A stretch of 64,000 nt of DNA, taken from Vibrio sp. 99-70-13A1 (GTDB lineage Bacteria; Pseudomonadota; Gammaproteobacteria; Enterobacterales; Vibrionaceae). The notes under the pieces are model-generated. The model ran no database searches. It saw nothing but the letters and a program-made list of their open reading frames with translations, and was not told the origin of the DNA. Made by a program: the position numbers and the translations under genes. How positions within the stretch are numbered: the stretch's first letter is position 1; each line of letters starts with the position of its first letter. The stretch lies in the NCBI RefSeq assembly GCF_013114625.1, contig NZ_VTXD01000005.1, forward strand, positions 62,001-126,000, in the 5' to 3' direction. Of the stretch, positions 1 through 6,828 are shown one piece after another.

Positions 1-234
1 GCGGGTGATTTGGTGAGTTCGGTACTCGATAACAAGCTTCAACAAGAAGCCAACCGCGCGGTGTCGTCAGACCCTAGCGCGCATCGAGCACTGATAAATC
101 AATATCAGCAACCTAATGGCGATGTGGTGTATCCATCACAATCTCAGCCTAACTATGTGCTGTATGCCTCCATCGGTGGTGGCTTCCTAATCTTGGCGGG
201 TGCGGTTTACCTAGCCATGAAAAAAGGGGGTTAA
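1..234 (+). CDS. Small phage membrane protein, possibly cut by window edge
   Basis: The frame is open to the first base, so the gene may start outside the window; a GTG at 13 with GGGTGA just upstream is a possible true start and would give about 73 residues. The N-terminal half is hydrophilic and rich in Q, N and S. It ends in a single hydrophobic span of about 20 residues (YVLYASIGGGFLILAGAVYL) closed by KKGG. This single-pass layout is repeated in the following genes. I do not recognise the family; a virion membrane protein is the natural guess from context. Confidence 0.55.
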   Translation, partial: AGDLVSSVLDNKLQQEANRAVSSDPSAHRALINQYQQPNGDVVYPSQSQPNYVLYASIGGGFLILAGAVYLAMKKGG

Positions 235-235
235 C

Positions 236-382
236 GTGCCATTAGTATTGATTCCGATTGCACTGGCGGGCGGCTTAGGTGTTTGGGGCGGCTTTGCCAT
301 CAGTGAAGGGACGAAACGCCTTTCATGGTTAATGGCGCTGGCGCTGTTTGCCTTTGGTCTATTCAAAATGGGAGTGATTTAG
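236..382 (+). CDS. Very small hydrophobic phage protein (48 aa)
   Basis: A GTG start one base after the preceding stop opens a 48-residue frame ending at TAG 380-382, directly before the next ATG. The product has two hydrophobic stretches: LVLIPIALAGGLGVWGGFAI, then a second span (WLMALALFAFGLFKMGVI) after a short basic linker with KR. It fills the gap between two phage genes exactly, with no spare bases on either side, which supports it as a real gene. It is probably a membrane protein with two spans. Function is unknown; a virion membrane or lysis role is possible. Confidence 0.6.
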   Translation: MPLVLIPIALAGGLGVWGGFAISEGTKRLSWLMALALFAFGLFKMGVI

Positions 383-598
383 ATGCTACCAGGTCTAGGG
401 GCTTTATCGAATAGCGGCTCAATGCCAATCACGGGTGGCGCGGCTACCGCGACCGCCACCAATACTACTCACGCAGGGCAAAACGTGGGCGGGATTAACA
501 TGGGGGCAAGCAATCGCGGCGGCAGCCCGGTGAGCCCCATGCTGATTGTTGGGGTGGTTGTGGTGCTGATTGGCGCAGTGGTGGTACTCAAAAAATGA
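383..598 (+). CDS. Ala/Thr/Gly-rich small phage membrane protein (71 aa)
   Basis: ATG 383 follows the upstream stop without a gap. The first 45 residues are low-complexity and rich in A, T, G and N (for example GGAATATATNTTHAGQN), followed by one C-terminal span (MLIVGVVVVLIGAVVVL) and a KK tail. The stop overlaps the next start as ATGA. The layout, a flexible polar head and a C-terminal membrane anchor, fits small virion membrane proteins. No recognised family. Confidence 0.6.
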   Translation: MLPGLGALSNSGSMPITGGAATATATNTTHAGQNVGGINMGASNRGGSPVSPMLIVGVVVVLIGAVVVLKK

Positions 599-966
599 TT
601 GAATTGGTTTCTGATAATCCCAACGCGTTAAAGCGTTTAAGAGTGGCGTTTCGCGCTTGCCCTAAAGACTTTGACCTTCTGAAAAGTGAAGTGAAAGCGG
701 GGCGTGTCAGCGTTTACGAACTCACTGGCGATAGTTACCGCGTCACCGTGGCGGGTGAAATTGACGGCGATTCTTACTTCTTATGGGGCGTATCAGGTCG
801 TGGGGTTATTCCTGCTATGCGAGAACTCAAAGTCTACGTCAAAGAATGCGGCTTAACGTCCATCAGCGCAGAAACCTATTTTCCTTTGGTGGCAAAACTA
901 TGTCGCCGCTTGAGTACTGAGGAAACGGAGCGCGGGGAAGTGACGCGCATGGAAATGAGAGTGTAA
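595..966 (+). CDS. Conserved-looking soluble phage protein (123 aa)
   Basis: The start overlaps the preceding stop by four bases, so it is translationally coupled. The product has no membrane span, is charged, and looks globular with mixed alpha and beta character. The middle contains an alternating stretch (YRVTVAGEIDGDSYFLWG), and the C-terminus is helical and basic with two Cys residues (AKLCRRLS). It lies between membrane-anchored structural-type genes, so it may be an assembly or internal protein. I cannot assign a family. Confidence 0.55.
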   Translation: MIELVSDNPNALKRLRVAFRACPKDFDLLKSEVKAGRVSVYELTGDSYRVTVAGEIDGDSYFLWGVSGRGVIPAMRELKVYVKECGLTSISAETYFPLVAKLCRRLSTEETERGEVTRMEMRV

Positions 967-968
967 TC

Positions 969-1418
969 ATGGGCGGTAAGTCTAAATCGAGTAACACAAC
1001 ACACACCACCAATGTCAGCGGTCAGAATGCCATTAGTGGTGACAACTTAGGGACAGCCATCAGTGGGGTGAATGGCTCAACCATCAATGTGCAAGCGACT
1101 GACCACGGCGCAGTAGAAGGGGCATTAATGCTCGGCGGTGAAATTGTTCACGTTGCTAACGCCATGCATCAAACCAATACCCAATTTGCCAGCGGTGTCC
1201 TTGAAGAGTTCAGCACCTCCAATAGCGAAAACTTACAAATGATGGCGGGATTGGCCGGTAACCAAGCCGCGCAAAATACCCAAAGCCTCAATGCGGTGAT
1301 GGAGCTTGCCAAATTCAACCAAGACGGCGGACAAACCAAGCAAAGTGAGTTGAATCTCTACTTATTGATGTTTGTTGCCATGGTCTTGGGCTTTGTCACT
1401 TATAAGGCGGTGCGCTAA
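969..1418 (+). CDS. Phage protein with Ser/Thr/Asn-rich head and C-terminal membrane anchor
   Basis: 149 residues. The N-terminus MGGKSKSSNTTHTTNVSGQN is low-complexity. It is followed by a Gly/Asn-rich part and a helical central region rich in M, Q, N and A. One hydrophobic span lies at the extreme C-terminus (LYLLMFVAMVLGFVTYKAV). The last base of the stop is shared with the next ATG (TAATG), a tight coupling. The layout matches the neighbouring single-anchor proteins and suggests a virion-associated membrane protein. Function unknown. Confidence 0.6.
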   Translation: MGGKSKSSNTTHTTNVSGQNAISGDNLGTAISGVNGSTINVQATDHGAVEGALMLGGEIVHVANAMHQTNTQFASGVLEEFSTSNSENLQMMAGLAGNQAAQNTQSLNAVMELAKFNQDGGQTKQSELNLYLLMFVAMVLGFVTYKAVR

Positions 1419-2101
1419 TGGAATTAACACTCATCGAAGGGCAACGAATCCCCGTCACGCTTGACTCTGAATGGATTTTCATCGAGCAAGCTGAAGGGAA
1501 AATCAGCGTTGAAATTGAAGCTACAGGTGAGGTTTTTACCCTACCTGTAAAATCACTGTATAAATATACAGGTGCGCGATTTGGACGAATTTTCATATCT
1601 GGCATTGGTCGCTTGGTGTTTGAGCATGGCGTGGGCACCTTCACGCCGCCAATTGAAGGGCAAGCCGTCACAGTCAGCACCATGCCAGCGGTTCAACTTG
1701 CTGCCAATCAACAAATCAAAGCCTTGATTGAGGCTTTGCCGTTAATTGGTTTACAGCCTGACCAGCGCATCCATGTAGACAGCGTACCGGAATTGATACT
1801 CGCGGCAGGTCAGCGCGTGGCGATTGATTCCATGCCCGTAATGCGCATGGCATCGAATCAAGTGATTGGCTTTCAAGCCTCCAACATGTTGGCAAGCCAA
1901 AAACAGGTGATGCCGTTTTCACTGCCTAGAAACAATGACCGCCGCAACTTGGTGCTATCCGCGCCGAAAAGTAATGTCGGGGTGATTGTGGTCAATGGCG
2001 GTTATGAGTTGGAAGCGGGCGAAAAGCTAGAACTGGCAACGCGAGAAGCGGTGACGTTTACCGGTGATGCCACCGACCATATCAGCATTATTGAAGTGTG
2101 A
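1418..2101 (+). CDS. Putative phage spike or receptor-binding structural protein
   Basis: 227 residues without signal peptide or membrane span. Beta-rich sequence dominates. Residues about 85-150 hold three related segments built on V-x-S-M/V-P followed by LAANQQIKALI, LAAGQRVAIDS and MASNQVIGF, that is, an internal repeat of roughly 35 residues with alternating hydrophobics. Such repeats are common in trimeric spikes and fibres. The C-terminus (YELEAGEKLELATREAVTF) also looks like a beta-sandwich strand set. The gene is coupled to its neighbours by overlaps. Assignment as a spike component is inference from repeat pattern and context. Confidence 0.5.
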   Translation: MELTLIEGQRIPVTLDSEWIFIEQAEGKISVEIEATGEVFTLPVKSLYKYTGARFGRIFISGIGRLVFEHGVGTFTPPIEGQAVTVSTMPAVQLAANQQIKALIEALPLIGLQPDQRIHVDSVPELILAAGQRVAIDSMPVMRMASNQVIGFQASNMLASQKQVMPFSLPRNNDRRNLVLSAPKSNVGVIVVNGGYELEAGEKLELATREAVTFTGDATDHISIIEV

Positions 2102-2109
2102 GACAACCA

Positions 2110-2913
2110 ATGAACCCAATTATTGACAACATGCCGCAAGGCAATGAGCGCAACAAAATCGAATATCTGGCAAACCTTATTGAGAGTTTGAAAGAAACCG
2201 TGGCTACGGTGCAGATAATTCCCAAGCTGCCCGAGCATCCCATCGTGTCAACTGACGATGACGCTATCGTATATTTTAATACCACCGATAAACACTTCTA
2301 TGGGTTTAACGGCGCAGATTGGCGACAGCTGGATAACGAACCTTTACCCATGGCGGCGCGTTACTTATGGGCAACCAGTTACTTTCAACTGAAAACCAAA
2401 GGGCGAATTTATCGAAATGATGAAATCTCGTTTTCCTTCCAAGCGCCGAGCGCCAATGAATTTTATTGCGCCGCCGATGAACTGCTAATCATGTCGCCAA
2501 ATATCACGATTTTACGTGATGGTGCTTTATATGGTTCGCAAGTGGGGAATCTTGCCGAAACCACGCCCAATACTATTTGGTATCAAACGGGGCGCGAGAT
2601 TATTTACCTTGATGGCGTGGAATTCCCATCAGGTAGCGTGCTGCCGACCGATGGGAAAGAACACACGTTTTTATATCGCTACATTAAAAACCCAGACCGC
2701 CCACTGGCTGACGACCATTTGGATTATTGGGATACGCAATATTCATTGATGCGCGTGAACATTAAGGCGTGGGACTTACGTTACAACACCCGAGACATGC
2801 AGCACCATTTCCCAATGGATGAAGAATCAGGAAGCGCCATTAAAAACGCCGCTCACCCTGACGGCACGCAAGACAGTGCGATTCAGCTATTTGTGGCAGA
2901 GAACTGGAGCTAA
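2110..2913 (+). CDS. Putative phage tail-fibre or spike-tip protein
   Basis: I chose ATG 2110; an upstream GTG at 2098 overlaps the preceding stop and would add four residues. The product has about 267 residues. A short N-terminal helix (residues 15-35) is followed by a P-rich linker (IPKLPEHPIV) and a small module with DAIVYFNTTDKHFYGFNGADW, a pattern often seen where phage fibres attach to a virion (a strand-turn motif with YxFNGxDW). The remainder is beta-rich with many aromatic residues. It lies just before the lysis genes. Function inferred from pattern and position. Confidence 0.5.
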   Translation: MNPIIDNMPQGNERNKIEYLANLIESLKETVATVQIIPKLPEHPIVSTDDDAIVYFNTTDKHFYGFNGADWRQLDNEPLPMAARYLWATSYFQLKTKGRIYRNDEISFSFQAPSANEFYCAADELLIMSPNITILRDGALYGSQVGNLAETTPNTIWYQTGREIIYLDGVEFPSGSVLPTDGKEHTFLYRYIKNPDRPLADDHLDYWDTQYSLMRVNIKAWDLRYNTRDMQHHFPMDEESGSAIKNAAHPDGTQDSAIQLFVAENWS

Positions 2914-2915
2914 CC

Positions 2916-3371
2916 ATGCGCTTGTACTTACTCATTTTCGTTCTATTTGGAGGGTTCTTATTCGTCATGACTAAGAAAACGATTCGCGGTATCCGCAACA
3001 ATAACCCGCTGAACATTCGCAAAGGCAATGATTGGCAAGGTGAAAGCTCATTCTCTAAAGATGCGGCTTTTGAAACATTCAGCCATCACAAGTTTGGCTT
3101 TCGAGCTGGCGCGAAAGTGATGCGAAATTATCAACGGCTGCACGGGCTCGACAACCTAGCCGAAATGATTAACCGCTTTGCGCCGCCAGTGGAAAACGAC
3201 ACCAAGAACTATGCGCAGTTCGTGGCAAAACAGGTCGGCGTAGGCGTCAACGAATCCATTAACTTGCAAGATGATGAACTTCTGGCTGACGTGCTTCACG
3301 CCATGTCGATTATGGAAGTGGGTCGCCATTACTCACGCGCTGACGCCATGCAGGGCGTAAAGTTAGCATAA
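2916..3371 (+). CDS. Membrane-anchored phage endolysin (P5-like muralytic protein)
   Basis: Start ATG 2916 has GGAG about seven bases upstream. Residues 1-18 (MRLYLLIFVLFGGFLFVM) form a signal anchor, then comes TIRGIRNNNPLNIRKG. This IRxxNNPxNIR motif is typical of phage proteins usually labelled structural protein P5 or lysozyme-like glycosidases. A later conserved FGFRAGAKVMRNY segment and a PPVENDT-x-NYAQFV region also belong to that family as I know it. An internal ATG at 2967 would give a version without the anchor. The anchor suggests export of the enzyme without a separate holin pore, as in signal-arrest-release endolysins; this is inference. Confidence 0.7.
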   Translation: MRLYLLIFVLFGGFLFVMTKKTIRGIRNNNPLNIRKGNDWQGESSFSKDAAFETFSHHKFGFRAGAKVMRNYQRLHGLDNLAEMINRFAPPVENDTKNYAQFVAKQVGVGVNESINLQDDELLADVLHAMSIMEVGRHYSRADAMQGVKLA

Positions 3372-3381
3372 GGAAAGCAAC

Positions 3382-3612
3382 ATGATATTTGAGAAATCAA
3401 CCTTTAAAGGCTTGGCGCTATTGGGTTCAGTGGTTGCCGCTGCCACAGGTTACGGGCATTTAATTAGTGTGGAAGTGACCGAAACGGGTGTTAACTTTGG
3501 TGGTGCAATTGGTCTAGCAATTCCCGCAGTCCTTGGCGCATGGGAAGCACTGCCAGACGCATGGAAACCAGAAAAAAGAGCAGGGGATTTGTATGGAAAG
3601 CGCGATATTTAG
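3382..3612 (+). CDS. Putative holin
   Basis: 76 residues preceded by a good ribosome site (AAGGAAAG). It has two hydrophobic stretches, about residues 9-25 (LALLGSVVAAATGYGHL) and 38-54 (GGAIGLAIPAVLGAWEAL), separated by a polar segment, and a charged C-terminus (KPEKRAGDLYGKRD). This size and layout, directly after an endolysin, is typical of class II holins. The reading frame overlaps the next small gene by about 20 bases, as lysis genes often do. Confidence 0.6.
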   Translation: MIFEKSTFKGLALLGSVVAAATGYGHLISVEVTETGVNFGGAIGLAIPAVLGAWEALPDAWKPEKRAGDLYGKRDI

Positions 3613-3778
3613 CGCCTTGAGTGATTGGGGTTTTTCGCCTCAGTTTCTCGCGCTGGCGGGCTTGATGGTGGTGAACCTACGTAATCAAAACCGTATTATC
3701 ACTGAAATCACCAAAGGCATGAGAAACGTATCAGACCGCGTATTAATTCTGGAAACCAAACAGAATGAAAGCGCCTAG
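3593..3778 (+). CDS. Small lysis-cassette protein with one span and a coiled-coil tail
   Basis: ATG 3593 lies inside the end of the holin-like gene in another frame, and the product has 61 residues. An N-terminal polar part (MESAIFSALSDWGFSPQ) leads to a hydrophobic stretch (FLALAGLMVVNL), then to a helical charged tail (RNQNRIITEITKGMRNVSDR) with heptad-like spacing. A longer frame from 3533 exists but would overlap the holin gene much more. The layout resembles Rz-like or holin-accessory proteins; this is a guess from position. Confidence 0.5.
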   Translation: MESAIFSALSDWGFSPQFLALAGLMVVNLRNQNRIITEITKGMRNVSDRVLILETKQNESA

Positions 3779-3879
3779 CCTGTAAAGCCGTGCTGATAAA
3801 GGGCGAGGGCATGCGAGTGGATTCAAACCCTACCTATTAATGATTTACACATCATTCACCATGCTGATAGGTTGGTTTT

Positions 3880-3907
3880 GATTCGTATTATCCTTGTTAG
3901 CATTAAT
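3880..3907 (+). other. Weak dif-like sequence, possible element boundary
   Basis: GATTCGTATTA, spacer TCCTTG, then TTAGCATTAAT. Compared with the Vibrio dif1 arms as I remember them (AGTGCGTATTA and TTATGTTAAAT) the left arm matches at 8 of 11 positions, with CGTATTA intact, and the right arm at 7 of 11. Alone this would be chance-level, but it sits between the end of the phage module and the start of the next, more AT-rich segment. It may be a decayed Xer attachment site. Confidence 0.25.
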
Positions 3908-3942
3908 GTATCAGTGCGACTTTGCTTGCTGCACTGGAAACC

Positions 3943-3972
3943 AAAAGCCGAACCCCTAGGGGTTCGGCTTTT
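3943..3972 (+). terminator. Rho-independent terminator closing the phage module
   Basis: A perfect 30-base palindrome: AAAAGCCGAACCCCT followed by its exact complement, running into TTTTT. The stem has G+C in its core and A/T runs on both ends, so it can stop transcription from both sides. It closes the plus-strand operon that begins at the window edge. Confidence 0.85.
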
Positions 3973-4076
3973 TATTTGAGGGCATCCTCAACTTATAAAC
4001 AAAGTTGAATATAGGGATTGTAAAGTGACAAATAGACACAATATATCAATGGTCTAAATAAATTTGGTGTGTACAT

Positions 4077-5588
4077 ATGAACTACCTCAAAGGAAGTGCT
4101 GAAGAAAGACTAGAAAGAAAAATCAAAGAAGAGAAAGAGCACCTTTGGAAAGATGTTATTTCTCTTAAAGAGACGTTAAAACACGTTCAAGAGTCTTTGG
4201 CACTTCTAGAAAAATCCGCTCCAGAACATTTCAAAAAGGTAATCGGCGCTAGAAACTCGGTTTCAAATATAAGAAATAAATCAGAAAAACAATTAGAAGA
4301 AATTCAAGAGATTGTAATTGCATCCGAAGAAGGAAAAAGCTTCATTAGCCAAATGAAGGCTGAGATTGGTGAGTGGCACCATGAAATAGATGTTTTCCAT
4401 GGTGATTCAAGTTTGGCTGCAGAAGCTATTGTAAAGAGCCATATAGAGTTCGAAGAAAAAAAAGAAGCTATTGAAGTAACATTACACGAATTATCTGGCT
4501 TGGTTGATGAAAGACTAGCGCTATCTGAGAAGCTTTCTACGATTTCTGAACAAGTAGAGGCATCAGAATCACTATCCAAGCGATTAAAGAGCCTTTTAAG
4601 CAACGCTACGAATGAGCGAAACGAAATTTTAGAGGTATACAAAGAAATATTTGGTTATACGTTTGAGAATGAGGAAGGTGAAGAAAAAGTCGTAGTAGGA
4701 CTCCAAAAAGCTCTTGATTCAAGCTACCTAAAAATTAAAGAAGACCTAGGTGGATTGAGTTCCTCTGTAGCTAAGGCAAAACAAACTCAGGAACAGACTC
4801 TTAAGTCTTATGAGGAAGATTTCAAATTAAAAACTGCTGAATTTATTGAAACTGCTGAAGCGCAAAAAGAAGGGATATTAGAAAAAATCTCATCGCTACT
4901 CCCTTCCGCTATGACCGCAGGGTTATCAGCTGCATATGCAGATAAAATTAAAGTAGAACAAGAGCAGCTAAAGAAACATGACCGTTCATTTATGTTTTCA
5001 ATAATAGGGCTCATAATATGCTCATCCGTTCCCGTTATATTCACGCTGGTACGCGTGGTGGCATTTAGAGAAGACTTCGCTCAAGTATTCAAAGAGGCTC
5101 CAAGTTTATTTTCAATGATGCTCCCTTTGTACACACCAATTCTATGGGTAGCATATTCATCAAATAAAAATTACAAACTCAGTAAAAGGTTAATTGAGGA
5201 ATACACCCACAAAGAGGTTTCAAGTAGAACTTTTGAAGGGCTCTCGACGCAAATATCTCGAATCGGTGAAGATGATACCAGTGGAGAGCTTAGAACGAGG
5301 CTTTTATTCAATTTACTTCAAGTTAACAGTGAGAACCCAGGCAAGCTAATTTCTGACTATAATAATTCAGACCACCCGATAATTGACGCAATAGATAAAA
5401 GCTCGAAACTAGCTGACGCAATCAAGAAGCTAGATAATGTTCCAGTTGTCGGTCAGCTGTTAAAGCACATGAGCGCTAAAGAGCAAGAAAAAATAGATGA
5501 AAAAACAAGAGAGGCTGAAATCCTGTTAAGCACTCAACTGAGTGAGCGAAATAAAAATCAGGACACACAAAGTAAACTTGATAGCTAA
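4077..5588 (+). CDS. Large coiled-coil inner-membrane protein, unknown function
   Basis: 503 residues. Residues 1-300 are almost entirely charged helix with long coiled-coil stretches (many E, K and L). Two hydrophobic segments follow, about residues 303-327 (FSIIGLIICSSVPVIFTLV) and 343-360 (LFSMMLPLYTPILWVAYSS), then a soluble helical C-terminus of about 140 residues. The PLYTPILWVAY segment followed by KxYKLSKRL resembles what I recall of the DUF6161 family, but I am not sure. The gene is AT-rich compared with the preceding module and stands alone with its own terminator, between two phage-type regions. That is the pattern of an accessory (moron) gene; a defence role is possible but not shown. 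Confidence 0.6.
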   Translation: MNYLKGSAEERLERKIKEEKEHLWKDVISLKETLKHVQESLALLEKSAPEHFKKVIGARNSVSNIRNKSEKQLEEIQEIVIASEEGKSFISQMKAEIGEWHHEIDVFHGDSSLAAEAIVKSHIEFEEKKEAIEVTLHELSGLVDERLALSEKLSTISEQVEASESLSKRLKSLLSNATNERNEILEVYKEIFGYTFENEEGEEKVVVGLQKALDSSYLKIKEDLGGLSSSVAKAKQTQEQTLKSYEEDFKLKTAEFIETAEAQKEGILEKISSLLPSAMTAGLSAAYADKIKVEQEQLKKHDRSFMFSIIGLIICSSVPVIFTLVRVVAFREDFAQVFKEAPSLFSMMLPLYTPILWVAYSSNKNYKLSKRLIEEYTHKEVSSRTFEGLSTQISRIGEDDTSGELRTRLLFNLLQVNSENPGKLISDYNNSDHPIIDAIDKSSKLADAIKKLDNVPVVGQLLKHMSAKEQEKIDEKTREAEILLSTQLSERNKNQDTQSKLDS

Positions 5589-5596
5589 ACCTAAAT

Positions 5597-5619
5597 AGCC
5601 CGCAATTAGCGGGCTTTTT
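5597..5619 (+). terminator. Rho-independent terminator between convergent genes
   Basis: Stem AGCCCGC, loop AATTA, stem GCGGGCT, then a run of T. It lies eight bases after the coiled-coil gene and just before the end of the convergent minus-strand regulator gene. Confidence 0.85.
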
Positions 5620-5623
5620 ATAT

Positions 5624-6052
5624 CTATTTAAACTTGTGCTTACTTGGAACCCAAGGGGCGGATTTCATTCTTCGACCACCACGAAATGGGAGCAGATTTT
5701 TCTTAGCGGGCTGCATGATTGGGTTATCAATGTGACCGTATAACTCAACAAATTGGCGATGTTCATCGCGCCAATACACAAAACTCTCCAATTCTTTAGG
5801 GCTGAACTCGCGACCACTAGGCGTGATAAGGATTCCGCGCTCCTCATTAATTCGAAAACCACGCCACCTAATATCGTTAGGTAAATAGCCTAATGATTTT
5901 ATCAATAGGAGCTTTTCAGCCATTGGATTGACCGGAATTATACCTTTAAGCCATCGGCGAACTGTCTCATCAGAAACGTGAAAGTAGTCCGCACCAGATT
6001 GAACTGTGTCGAACTGCCGCCAGTAAAGTGTTTTGAATGACTCATGAAACAT
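5624..6052 (-). CDS. Phage-type regulator, DUF3653-like
   Basis: 142 residues. The N-terminal half contains a helix-turn-helix-like stretch (YFHVSDETVRRWLKGIIPVN), followed by a segment with RWRGFRINEERGILITPSGR and a YWRDEHRQFVELYG region. Proteins of this kind, annotated DUF3653 or phage protein, are common on Vibrio filamentous phages and related dif-integrating elements. It faces away from the dif-like site at 6,333, with its promoter in the same intergenic region. A second, shorter gene of the same general kind lies just across the site at 6,414. It is probably a transcription regulator, but no direct evidence exists here. Confidence 0.6.
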   Translation of the reverse strand: MFHESFKTLYWRQFDTVQSGADYFHVSDETVRRWLKGIIPVNPMAEKLLLIKSLGYLPNDIRWRGFRINEERGILITPSGREFSPKELESFVYWRDEHRQFVELYGHIDNPIMQPAKKNLLPFRGGRRMKSAPWVPSKHKFK

Positions 6053-6410
6053 TGAAGTACCTCACATTATTGACAACTGAGTAAAATTTATTTTTAGTGT
6101 TTTTCGGCTGTTTTAAGGTGATTTAGGGGGTAAAACAACGCCCACATTATGTGGATGGAGGGTTAAAAGCCTAAAAATCGCCAGTGACAAAAACGAGCGA
6201 CTCAGACGATAACGGGTTGATTTTAAAATAAAAAATGAGATAAACATAATTTCGGCTTACTTATCAATAACTTAACAATGTGACATTTAAAGTTTTTCTA
6301 ACGATTTCAATATGTTAAATCCGCAATGCCCCAGTGCGTATTATGTCTGTTTATGTTTAATTCCTCACTCATTTATAAAATCATGCAACCTCTTGTATTT
6401 AGAGGTTTAA
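6053..6410. other. Intergenic region holding the left attachment site
   Basis: 358 bases between two divergent DUF3653-like genes. Bases 6,200-6,330 are strongly AT-rich. The region holds the dif-like site at 6333-6361, an isolated XerD-like box (ATATGTTAAAT) at 6310-6320, and a small inverted repeat AACCTCT...AGAGGTT at 6388-6408 just before the start of the rightward gene. I see no gene in it. Confidence 0.6.
6333..6361 (+). other. dif-like Xer recombination site, left prophage junction
   Basis: AGTGCGTATTA (6333-6343) equals the XerC arm of Vibrio dif1 as I recall it. The spacer is TGTCTGT, seven bases instead of six, and the right arm TTATGTTTAAT differs from the dif1 XerD arm at one position. 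It has the same orientation as the site at 15740-15767, and together they bracket the filamentous prophage. A changed spacer is expected where an integrated phage has made one junction unable to recombine. The arm comparison rests on memory of the consensus. Confidence 0.7.
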
Positions 6411-6413
6411 TTG

Positions 6414-6782
6414 ATGAAGTACAGCGAAATGAGTAGAAACTATATTTTTCGCGCAATGGAATGCCAAATGACTAAGGAAGAGGTCGCAAAATTGTGTTTT
6501 AAATCTGTGAGAACAGTCACAGGATGGGACGAAGGAAAACCGATGCCACCTGAATGTAAAAGGCTTATGAGGATGGCGAAAGGTCGGGAACTGAGTGCCA
6601 GTGAAGATTGGGAACAGTTTAAAATGCACTATGATAAATTAGAAACATCTACAGGGCAGCGAGTAACACCGCAACAGATTTTGGCTGGAATCGCATTATT
6701 AGAAATACAATCTGAGTTAGAGATAAGGACTTCAACATACTTAATAAGGGTTGCTAGGGCACTGGCTAAAATTATGAGGTAA
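6414..6782 (+). CDS. Phage-type DNA-binding protein, DUF3653-like
   Basis: I chose ATG 6414, with AGAGG about eight bases upstream; a TTG at 6411 is the alternative. The product has 122 residues. The N-terminal half holds a likely helix-turn-helix (TKEEVAKLCFKSVRTVTGWD), followed by the conserved-looking GKPMPPECKRLMRMAKGREL. Proteins with this sequence are frequent in Vibrio filamentous phages. It is the only plus-strand gene at this end of the prophage, next to the attachment site, and it ends at a terminator shared with the methyltransferase gene. It may control phage or cargo genes; the target is unknown. Confidence 0.65.
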   Translation: MKYSEMSRNYIFRAMECQMTKEEVAKLCFKSVRTVTGWDEGKPMPPECKRLMRMAKGRELSASEDWEQFKMHYDKLETSTGQRVTPQQILAGIALLEIQSELEIRTSTYLIRVARALAKIMR

Positions 6783-6786
6783 AAAG

Positions 6787-6810
6787 AAAGCTCCGAAAGG
6801 AGCTTTTTTT
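6787..6810. terminator. Bidirectional terminator between regulator and methyltransferase genes
   Basis: Stem AAAGCTCC, loop GAAA, stem GGAGCTTT, with T residues on the right and A residues on the left. The two genes converge here, so the hairpin can serve both. It lies four bases after the plus-strand stop and about 20 bases after the methyltransferase stop. Confidence 0.8.
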
Positions 6811-6828
6811 AAGCATGTAGCCAAACGA

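Larger units (their letters stand above)
1..3972 (+). mobile_element. Right end of a phage-like element, possibly a tailless membrane-containing phage
   Basis: Ten tightly packed plus-strand genes, several overlapping by a few bases, end at a strong terminator. Many encode very short proteins with one C-terminal membrane span, followed by two larger spike- or fibre-like proteins, an endolysin with an N-terminal membrane anchor, and a holin-like protein. Known tailless phages with an internal membrane (PM2, autolykiviruses) have such sets of small membrane proteins. The major capsid protein and packaging ATPase that would prove this are not in the window, so the class is an inference. Base composition looks clearly more GC-rich than the next genes at 4,077-8,790, which suggests a separate origin. 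The left boundary lies outside the window. Confidence 0.55.
3779..4076. other. Intergenic region between phage module and next element
   Basis: About 300 bases without a convincing gene. They hold a weak dif-like sequence at 3880-3907 and the strong hairpin terminator at 3943-3972. The last 100 bases before the gene at 4,077 are AT-rich (TTGAATATAGG, AATATATCAATGG) and probably contain its promoter, but I cannot name the elements with confidence. Confidence 0.5.
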
